Shown one piece after another: positions 55,115 through 64,000 of a DNA stretch of 64,000 nt. The translations under genes were made by a program, and so were the position numbers. Origin of the DNA: Acanthosepion esculentum (Eukaryota > Mollusca > Cephalopoda > Sepiida > Sepiidae); NCBI GenBank assembly GCA_964036315.1, contig OZ038478.1, forward strand, positions 144,334,557-144,398,556. The letters run 5' to 3'. Numbering within the stretch: position 1 is the first letter of the stretch; each line of letters starts with the position of its first letter. The notes under the pieces are model-generated. The model saw only the letters and a program-made list of their open reading frames with translations. It was not told the DNA's origin and did not search any database.

Positions 55115-55930
55115 AACTGGTGTAGTTTGGCTGTGTTTAGTTACAGATAATAAGAGAAGTTACGTTTTGACTTCTTGAAGATGTATTTCAATTTCTGCAT
55201 AGTTGGAGAGTAGACACCATATTTTATTTGGAAAAACAATAGTCTACTTTTTTCATATATAATCTGCTTTTACACTACTGTATGCAATAATTTTAGTCTT
55301 ATTTTTAATGTATGTGAGGAACTTAGGTAACGAATCAGCAACAACCTAAGTCGTACATATAAAATACCTATCCTGAATAAATGCTACAATGCAAAACTAT
55401 AGCTATATACTTCATCATTCCATAGAATGCACCACCAGATAATTCTGCATGCTATAGATACCATTTAGCAATTGACAAAACAATCGCCCTGATAATTGGA
55501 TAGCTTTCTCAGATTTGGATCTCTAACTACCAGGCGGAGGACGCCACCCTAGAAATGGATTTAACACAATTACTTGTGTTGAGGAGACAAATTCATGAGT
55601 GAGAAAACATTAGTAAAACTTTAACGTATACGCAGGAATCAAAGCAACATATATTTTTGTTTCGGAAGCTTTCGTCCCTGAGCAGGTGCGCAGACACAGA
55701 GACAAATTCTCTCGATTGGGAGGACTAAAGGAAATACTAGAACACGGTGTTGTAACAAAAGCTCCTCGAAGATGAGATAACCTCCCCTACCTTCATTTCA
55801 TATAGAGTTGCAGTAGGAGTATATCACAAAGAAATACAGAGAGAGTGACAATATGATTACGACTGGTGTACCACTCTTTTAAGCGTTTCTTAATGTAAAC
55901 TAATTAACGTCAGCGAGGAGAGAGGACACA
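55115..55930. other. Spacer, nothing recognised
   Basis: Unique-looking AT-rich DNA up to the palindrome at 55,936. Confidence 0.6.
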
Positions 55931-55935
55931 ATTAG

Positions 55936-56041
55936 TTGGACCATCACCGGGGTACAAGGAACCTGGAGCATAACAATTATGTATCTTCTTCGATACATAA
56001 TTGTTATGCTCCAGGTTCCTTGTACCCCGGTGATGGTCCAA
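55936..56041. repeat. Perfect palindrome, 50-bp arms and 6-nt loop
   Basis: 55,936-55,985 and 55,992-56,041 are exact reverse complements separated by TTCTTC. The right arm consists of ten bases of flank (55,992-56,001) plus the first 40 bp of solo LTR copy 3. The left arm is an inverted copy of the same junction. Confidence 0.98.
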
Positions 56042-56310
56042 GGTAGAACCAATGAACACAGGTAGGGAATAACACAGATATATTATAGATAGAATCTATG
56101 TACAAAGAGTAGAAGTGTTAGTAGTAACAATCAGGTTAGGTTAGAGAGAACTATGTTGTTTGGACAAGTATCACTATTCCAATGTCTTACAGTAATCTTC
56201 TAGCCGACTGCCTGACTCTGTCTCTCACTGTCTCCGCTGCTTCCTCTTGAGGCGCAGTGTTTATGGGATACGGACTAGTCCATTACTATTATGTGTAGAT
56301 TAACATAACA
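56002..56310. mobile_element. Solo LTR, TGTTATG family, copy 3 (inverted, no module)
   Basis: 309 bp from TGTTATG to CATAACA with a perfect 5-bp target duplication, ATAAT (55,997-56,001 and 56,311-56,315). Orientation is opposite to copies 1 and 2. It contains CTAACCTAAC-type sequence in reverse and GGCGCAGTGTTTATGGG, but jumps from the GACTCTGTCTCTCACTGTC end straight to the GGCGCAGTG end, with none of the hairpin modules that lie between these points in copies 1 and 2. Confidence 0.9.
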
Positions 56311-56319
56311 ATAATTTAC

Positions 56320-59265
56320 TTCGTATCTAGTATCTTGTGTGTTTAACACAGTTTCGCGTGTGCCAAATATTATATACAAAATTCTACCATTTCAGACCCC
56401 CTACATCTTTTTTAATGTCGAACTTGCACTCATAACTACTAGTTATACGTGAAGTTAAGAATCATTTTAACATACGGCAAGTTCCAATGAGAAATGCAGT
56501 GAATTGACAAGGATAAATATTCTGACCTGAGGTCTGAAAGTAAGTTAATGTCTTGCGAGGTGTGGAATAGTCGGGTTATTATTCATTTAGAATTTTTAAA
56601 AATTCAGTGAAAAAATAAAAGCATATTTATGCATTCATCACCTACAGCTTTCATAAACTTTTGTTCGAAAAAGTTCATGCACTTATCATTAGAAAGAGTA
56701 TTGTTCAGCTCTTGGACAAATGCAAAGCTGAATACAGCAAGTATGACACAAGACAAAATTTTGGATTCACTGCTGGTCTGTTCTATCCAACATCTATACG
56801 CAACAGACTGTACACCAACAGAGTATTACATTTTACGTTACCGGCAGAACAGCAAGAAAAACTGGTCTAATTAAAACCAAATTCAAGGGTTCCTGGAAGT
56901 CATTAAATCGGCGGAATTTTACTCAAAATGTAAAAATGAGCAGCCTGATAATTGACAATTTGTTGCAAATAATGATCTATGTATAACTGAGTAATTTCTG
57001 AATGTATTTTATTTGTTGAATAACAATTTTCTAATCAATAACATAAATTATTTATGATTCAACCTCAAAAAATGAATAACATTTCTATTTATACAAAATA
57101 CTGTATACTTATTTTAAAAAGAAATACATTCACCTTGTGATTTACAACTTACTGATTAATGACGGATTAACAACCCTATGTGGTTTCATTTTTAGTTAGA
57201 AAGACATGATCTCGTATTCAGACTTGTATTTGTTTTTCCAGTATAAAATTTCATAATCTCAAATGTGTCCTCTATCTAATATCGGTTTCACGTCGTCATT
57301 CGATCTTAAAAACGAGGCAAGATATTTGGCCTAATGATCTCATTGAGATATTAAAAAAAGTAATATTTATTATTGATTCCCATGTCCAAAATGTCCATAT
57401 CTGTAAACGCGTGCCTACATTGAAATAGACTTTTATTTCATTTAACATACAGCCTTTCAGGAGTTCTTTGTCAATTTTGGAGTTTCATTATCGTGATCAA
57501 CTTTATTCTTTTGTATCCACCTCTTGACCAGTTAATGTTTAGTGGGGAGAGATTCATAATTTAAATGGTTCCGGTATTTATGCATTTAAATCTGTTTGTA
57601 CTACATTTTTCGGTCTCTGACAATATATCTCTTCTAGTACATTCTGCTTCAACGCATTATATGCATTTAGAAAATAATAATTCAATTCATATTTACATTC
57701 TTAAAATTAGACGTGGCATTACCAGCATTTTGGAGAGATTAGAGCTCTGTACATGAAAACTAATCTAACAATACAATGCAGTAGTTTTCTTGTATCTGAT
57801 CTCGGCTACAAGTGTGATTATACTAATTTTAGCTTCAGATTTTGGCACAAAACATCAGTAACCAGTGAATATAGAATGCACTAATCAGTAATAAAGGTAG
57901 GAAAAACCAACATCCTTTTCATCACACCACGAAAACTCTTCTTGAAATATAAGAAAAAACTCATAGAAATTATAATCAAATAGCCATCATGTTTATCTCT
58001 ATATTTGCCGACCCCATCCCCGCCGTCATTATTATGAGTGGAAGTTTTATTATTCTTGTAGTCTATAGTCTTTAGTTCTACGTCAATGCTCATGTACTTT
58101 CGAAATATAGTTTCCATCATCCGTGTGTCTGTACAAAGTGTTATTTAACCCTAACATGCATGTTTCTGTTTATTTTGCATCAAAACCTACATTACATATT
58201 ATATTAAACATTTTTAAGGGTCTAGAAACAACAAATATATAGAAATATTATCATTTACAAGTATTAACATTTTTATATATATATATCATAATATAAATCA
58301 CAATTCAGGAAATAATGTCCACTTTATGCTCATACTACGTAAATATATATAAAGTACAAAATTATAAATAATATATAAACAATAAAATATACAGTGCTGA
58401 AAATAATTTAAAGGTTAAAATGAAAGATGTACTGATATTAAATAATTCAATCATTCTTAGGTGTTTATAAAAACATCAACTGAGATACTATACTGCATGT
58501 GATAATTATATTCAAATTATATTGCCATTCCTATCACCATATTTCATTAGTTTCATTAATGATTATTATCATTTCAAAGCGCCTCGAAAAACACAACTTT
58601 CACGTTGTTTGTATCCACCGATTTTTTAGTACGATTTCTGTTCCTCTGACTTTTGTGTCGAGGAAAGTTAATATCGATTCCAAACGCAAATATTGATTTT
58701 TGTTTAATGTGTTTTTATATTACGTATTAAATAGTAACAAATGAACATCAAAAATCTATAAACATACAGATTTATACTTTTATTGCCATCCTATGTACAC
58801 CGATCTGTGCGTTGTAGTGTATCTAAAGATGTATGTTAGCTTATATATATATTTTAATACTTCAGCGTAAAGAAAATATATTTGATTTCTTGAGTCGGTT
58901 CGGTTTTTACGATTCACTGTTTTGTTTTTCATTTTTGTCCCTAAGCCAATATACGTTCTTCTGCACAAATCTGTAACTTTAGCCACAAATGCTGTTTAAT
59001 GACTCGAAACAAAAGAGAATAAATAAAAAATATGAGAAAATGAAAAGTTAATAACCAAAAACATCAAACTCAAAAGAAACCTGTGAGAATAAAATAAAAA
59101 AATAAAACAAGCAGGCATAAATCCGTCCGGGAAAAAGAAACTGTGAGAAAGAGAGATAGAAAGAAAGAAGTGGGGAGAAAGAGAGAGTAAATAATAATAT
59201 AAAAGAAAAGAAAAAATAAGGTTAACAGATGTAACTACAAAGATATCCCCCGACGAATTATACAT
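56320..59265. other. AT-rich spacer with unassigned short ORFs
   Basis: Two overlapping plus frames at 56,629-56,874 and 56,661-56,870 encode non-repetitive peptides (one with RQNFGFTAGLFYPTSIRNRL) that I cannot assign. The remainder is AT-rich and unrecognised, with a purine-rich tract at 59,130-59,200. Confidence 0.45.
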
Positions 59266-59270
59266 CCGAA

Positions 59271-59271
59271 A

Positions 59272-59352
<81 letters not shown>
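59271..59352. repeat. (TA)n microsatellite
   Basis: Pure TA run of about 80 bp. Confidence 0.97.
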
Positions 59353-59354
<2 letters not shown>

Positions 59355-59355
<1 letters not shown>

Positions 59356-61630
59356 TGTTGTATATCCTCAAAAGAAAAGTTTAATGTAACTAATACTTGC
59401 GCTAATGGATTGGCATCTTTGAGGTGAGTTTTCTTCCAATTGTAGTCATTTCCAATCCTTTCACTAATTTTTTTTTAGCTTTCCATTATTTCATACTGTT
59501 ACCCAGTGAAATTTTAGATTTGTGTTTTCTATGTTTTATCAGTTAACACTGAGGTTGCATTCCTTTGTACAAATATCATCTTTCTTCTACTCATCTGGAC
59601 ATGTTTTTGCTTCTCTTTCAACATTTCAACATTTCTTTCAACAAATCCTTTCTTTATCTTTTCTTTTCTCCCACTTACCTTCTCAGTTTGTATGTTCTTT
59701 CTTTCTTTCGCTTGTCACTTTTACCTATTTCTTCGTTCTTATCTCACTCATTATTTGCACTAATCAATAAATGTTGCCACCACCTTCCAAAACAAAATAG
59801 ATTTACGAAAGCGCTTTCCTGTGGTGCAGTTTTTCTTACTTTATAAATATTTCACTATTGTTTTATTTTGATTTTGGTTTACTCATTGTAATCACAGATT
59901 TGAAAGCCATTCTTGGTATTTTCATCTCCCTCCAAAGCTAACAAGCTAACATTTCTCACAATTATTAAAAGGTTCAACATAATTCCGAGATCACAAACAA
60001 GTACTTATCACTTTTCAACCTTTCACTTTTGTCTTCACATTGTCGTCCGCGGACACAGTCACATTTACGTTCTTGACCAGTTTTTATTAACTTCATTGCA
60101 ACTATCAAATTATTTTCTCACTTAAATAGGGAGTAAATATGGGTATTAAAATCCTAGATATTAAATCATTCTTTTTGCTGATGCTAATTTTCAATAGTCT
60201 TTTTTAAAAATCAAATGTATTAAGTTCCCTCAACTCCTGTGTTCGTTTTTTAATATATTCATTTTGAACCCGTATTCATTTATGATGTGGTTACATTTTT
60301 TATCAAAATACACAAAATTTACTGCTAGAGGAGCCTAATTCTGTTATCAATCCTAACGCATTTATTTCGTGCTGAGTGATAAGATTATATTATATTTTCA
60401 AATGTCCTCTGCGTAACAATCTAATTTAAGTTTCTTCTATTATTGATCTGTTATTTATTCGGATTCAAATCCTTCAACGGTCGTCTTTGTTTAATGTCAA
60501 TTCAATTTATTACTATTCTTTTATGTGACACAATAATTTGATATTTTTCGATTCTGGATATTTTAAGTGAGTGCAACATATACACTCAAAATATCAGTCA
60601 GCCATGTACAATATATTTTTGAAGTTTTTCCTTTAGTTCCTAGTTTAACTGTGTATACAAAAATCATTTCCAGGATGAAAATTAAGTGGTATCAAATTTA
60701 CAGCCAAAAGCTTTACCTTTTAGTTTTCCTTCTTTTTTGTTGTTTTGAATTCGCTATTATATTTTGCTATTTTTACGTAAACGTTTGTGGGCTCCTGGCG
60801 AAGTTCTTAAAATCTAATATCATTGCAAGAAATTTCTATATTATCTGCAATTGAATTCTTTATGTTTCGCTCATAATTTCTTGTTTTTCTCGGGCTTTTA
60901 TATAAATATTTAGCTTGCTCTAAGTCTTTCGATGTGAATATTTTGTGTTTGCGTCCCAGCACCTTACATTTTGCAATAATCTCTATAATTTTAATATATC
61001 ATTTAAAAATGTATCCGTTTTTGCCCCACCTAATGTAGTCTTAAGATCAGCCATTCTCACTTTGTGTATTGTCTTCCTGCACCCACGCACCTGATTCAAA
61101 TTAGGCATGACATATTGTAATGTATTTTTTTCATTGTGTCACATTTATATTTTCGCTTTACAAAATCATTCTATTCTGACACTTGACTTTAAACATAAAA
61201 TTCCCTATAAATTCTACAATAATTTGATCAATATTTCAGTCGGATTTGATGCTCCTTCGATACACCACGTGATTTACTTTAATTTTATAAATATTTATAG
61301 TAATTTATTTTCCCTATGTAAATTTTAATCTATAATTGAATTTCTTCGCTTTTGATTTTTAAACTTTATTGAACTTTTTATCTTGTGTTATTCATATAAC
61401 ATAAACATATGTATCTCAGTTAATGCCAATACTGTAATAGAATTTATTAAAATTGATACTTATTTTATTTTCCTCATGCATATTCCCACATACGGAAGTG
61501 CTCATTTTCGTCGATCCTTATTCGCATCATTGTGCTTAAGAATTCGTGTATGATTCTGTTAAGTCGTCTGTATTTATTTCGAAAGTGGCATAAGTATTTT
61601 TAGCGTTTCTAGCATGGTCATTAGTATTGT
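59355..61630. other. T-rich spacer
   Basis: Pyrimidine-rich plus strand with many short F/S/L-rich ORFs. Nothing recognised. Confidence 0.6.
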
Positions 61631-61636
61631 CCCTAC

Positions 61637-62950
61637 ATGACTATTAAACAGAATATATTAAATAATGCACTAAACTTAGCAAAACAGTATATGACTATCC
61701 CCAATGAAAATATAAATATAATAAATCATGCCAAATATCTATATTATTCAATAAAAATATTGACCCAAAACGTCCAAAACAATAATAATAATAATTTTGA
61801 CAGACCATTTCGTATCTATGATAATGCAGATGAACGCTATTTCATATGCATGCACATAATCAGCGAATTAGGGTATATTATAAACATAAAAAAGATACTG
61901 GCATATAAATGGACGATATAATATTAATTCTAAGAAGCTGCAAGAGCAGAGATATAGGAAAAATATGAAAATAAATAATAAACCCTTGAAATTTCTAGGG
62001 TACGTAATCGATATAAAATCAAACAAAAAAATAATAAATTTCATAGATATAACTATCATCCTAAACAAAGGAAAATAAAAAACCATTCATAAAACCATAT
62101 TATATATTATAATATATATATATATATATTATACTTATATATTAACACAAATTACTACCGCCGCCTACCGTATTAAAGATATACCTACATATATAAATGA
62201 AACATTCAATAAATTCTAGCAACTTAAATATATTCAATGAAAATAAATAAAGATAAGAATCAGTCCTTAGAAATAGCGGATATTCAAATAAACTAGAATG
62301 CAAAACCGAAAGCATTACAAGCAAAAAGAACAGAAAACGAAATATAATTTGGTTCGAAACCCCCCTACAACAACATAATAAAAGCAAAAATAGGCAAAAT
62401 ATTCTTTCAACTAATTGTCAATCACTTATCTAAAACAGTAAGTGATTAAACATTATCAATAAAAAAACAATCAAACTCAGGAGGGCGAAAAGAATAATTA
62501 AGCACAATAAAAATACTTAAAAAACAAAAACAATTAAAAATATAAAAAGCCAGAAAAATAACACCAGACAAAAGGTAATTGCAGCAACAAAGAAAATTGC
62601 CCACATAACAATACATGATTAAGCAATAATATAATATACAAACTACTGTATCTAATGATATTAAAATATACGTTAAAAATATAGATGCTACAGGAAAAGC
62701 CCTAAAAGGAAGAAATTACAATCACAAAATTTCCATTGACGGAAAATTTACACAAACAATAAAACCTTATCAATATATATATGAACCCAAAAAGAAAATA
62801 TACACACCATCAAAATAAAATGTGAAATTATAAATAGGAAATGCCCTTACATTATTAACAGTAAAGAGAGCAAGCCATGTTTACAGGAAAAATTAGCAAT
62901 AATTAGTTTCAGAAAACAAAATAAACTCTTAAAAAAGACAACTTAAATAC
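61637..62950 (+). other. Possible decayed coding element of unknown type
   Basis: Plus frames give peptides that are Lys/Asn/Ile-rich but not repetitive: a 94-codon ORF at 61,637-61,921 (NLAKQYMTIPNENINIINHA, FRIYDNADERYFICMHIISE), KINNKPLKFLGYVIDIKSNK at about 61,960-62,020, and a roughly 60-codon frame near 62,650-62,815 with GKALKGRNYNHKISIDGKFT. I recognise no family. The stretch leads into a dispersed repeat at 62,965. It could be an old AT-rich mobile element or chance. Confidence 0.25.
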
Positions 62951-62964
62951 CTGGTAAGTGTAAA

Positions 62965-63130
62965 CATAAAAATAAATATTTAGTTGCCATCTAACCACTA
63001 AATAAAAATAAATAAATAATATAAATATAATATAAACCTCAAAACAATAAATATATAAATATAAATACAATTAAGACAAAATAAACATAAAATAAAAACA
63101 AATATTAAATATCAACCGTATATGTATGTG
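62965..63130. repeat. Dispersed AT-rich repeat, copy 2 of 2
   Basis: Matches 33,975-34,146 with few changes from AAATAAATATTTAGTTGCC through CCGTATATGTATGTGCG, and likewise enters a (TA)n array. Confidence 0.9.
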
Positions 63131-63131
63131 C

Positions 63132-63198
<67 letters not shown>
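63130..63198. repeat. (TA)n microsatellite
   Basis: TA run of about 65 bp directly after the dispersed repeat. Confidence 0.96.
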
Positions 63199-63199
<1 letters not shown>

Positions 63200-63202
<3 letters not shown>

Positions 63203-63515
63203 CAACGAGAAATATCTAAACTTCTATAATTAGTTAATAAACAAAAATAAAACATTAAATCAATAATAACTTATAAACAAATAATCAAGTTACTAGCTAC
63301 ACACTTTTTAAATATTTGTGTGTTCGTGCGTGTATGTACGTGAGTGTGTATATTATATGCGTTATATACATATATTCAAACATCAAATAAAATATTCCAT
63401 AAACCTATCTAACCATAAGTTATATCTTAACATTTTGGAAAAATATTTTTTATTTAAACAATAATAATATATTATAACAGAAGAAGAACACATGTGCTTA
63501 TGTTTATATACGTTT
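63200..63515. other. AT-rich spacer
   Basis: Nothing recognised. Confidence 0.6.
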
Positions 63516-63520
63516 CCTGC

Positions 63521-64000
63521 AGAGAAGGAGTACTGACAACACGTAAAGGATGAGGGGAAAGACCTGTACGGAGCAGACCTCAGCCCTACCCTTTAAGAAC
63601 AAGTGCCTTCAGAGGTGTCCGGATCGCCACTATGAACTTTGCCTGAACCTGCAAGTGGAGATCTGGCCCGAATCACACTCCCGGAATGTGGACGTGGCCG
63701 TCGGTTCAACTGAAGGGCCCCCGGAAGCGCAACGCCCTGCCAAGCATCGAAACGCAAGATTTGTCGCGGTTAATTATGACCACCATAAACTTCTCGTTCA
63801 TTTCAAGTGCCTTCTGCATCACCTCAATGTCCCGACAGCACGACACAAAATTTTATCGACTAACGTGGAAACCCAAGCTCGAGCTCCACTAGGGACACCG
63901 ATTCTACATTGGGTTTGCACGCTCTGTCCCTTAGTCATCGCAGAGGCTGTGACGCCAAAGCGTAAAGTATGGGGCGACAGCAGATAATCCTGAAGAACCG
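63521..64000 (-). mobile_element. Tx1/L1-like LINE, second copy, cut by the window end
   Basis: Matches the element at 45.06-47.26 kb on the same strand: GGAGTACTGACAAC with GTAAAGGATGAGGGGAAAGAC corresponds to 46,100-46,135, and CAAGTGCCTTCTGCATCACC with CCAAAGCGTAAAGTA corresponds to 46,393-46,585. The boundary at 63,521 is abrupt against AT-rich DNA. The reverse transcriptase part continues beyond the window. ORFs on the plus strand here (63,550-63,987) are antisense shadows of the LINE. Confidence 0.85.

Noticed and set aside
63550..63987. 145-codon plus-strand ORF at the window end
   Set aside because: Antisense to a Tx1-like LINE copy recognisable from the element at 45-47 kb.

Overview
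The window looks like non-coding nuclear DNA of an invertebrate, most likely a cephalopod mollusc such as an octopus. The evidence is the extreme density of (TA)n and (CA)n(TA)n arrays, several non-LTR retrotransposon lineages, Ty3/gypsy and Ty1/copia relics, two mariner relics and AT-rich spacers. The species assignment is inference from repeat style and was not tested. I found no bacterial-style operon, CRISPR array, riboswitch or convincing host protein-coding gene. Almost every recognisable coding stretch is a transposon gene in some stage of decay.

Layout. 0-5 kb: a truncated 5S rRNA-like sequence, a tRNA-like SINE head, an inverted repeat between microsatellites, and a 2.8-kb Jockey/CR1-like LINE on the minus strand. 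5-7.6 kb: microsatellites and one unassigned ORF. 7.6-13.7 kb: a solo LTR (termini TGTTATG/CATAACA) split by a nearly intact 5,520-bp Ty3/gypsy element (minus strand). The gypsy element has 269-bp LTRs differing at only 5 sites, a GTAAT target duplication, PBS, PPT, gag and pol, with two in-frame TAG stops and two frameshifts. 15-17.1 kb: a second copy of the solo-LTR family in which a hairpin-rich module of about 265 bp is amplified six to seven times. A third copy (56.0 kb) has no module and sits beside a perfect 50-bp-arm palindrome.

17-30 kb: AT-rich spacer with a 73-bp minisatellite (21.85-22.69 kb) and head-to-head Ty1/copia pol and gag relics (27.3-28.8 kb). 30-36.5 kb: a second copy of the first LINE, a 1.2-kb element with about 76-bp terminal inverted repeats, a 132-bp hairpin repeat, and an internally deleted mariner with 66-bp perfect terminal inverted repeats. 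41.6-44.3 kb: a composite gypsy relic (gag piece, LTR plus PBS, RNase H, integrase). 45-47.3 kb: a Tx1/L1-like LINE with internal duplications; a second copy is cut by the window end (63.5-64 kb). 47.4-50 kb: three further LINE 3'-end pieces. 51.3-55.1 kb: a SINE-like tRNA head, a second mariner relic and another LINE relic. The rest, including most of 56.3-63.1 kb, is AT-rich DNA without recognised genes.

How it fits together. The elements are nested and can be partly ordered in time: gypsy entered an older solo LTR, and mariner entered DNA resembling another transposon's terminus. Many (TA)n arrays lie exactly at element edges or at the centres of inverted repeats. The least familiar signal is the hairpin module whose copy number differs (0, 1, 6-7) at the same internal position of one LTR family.
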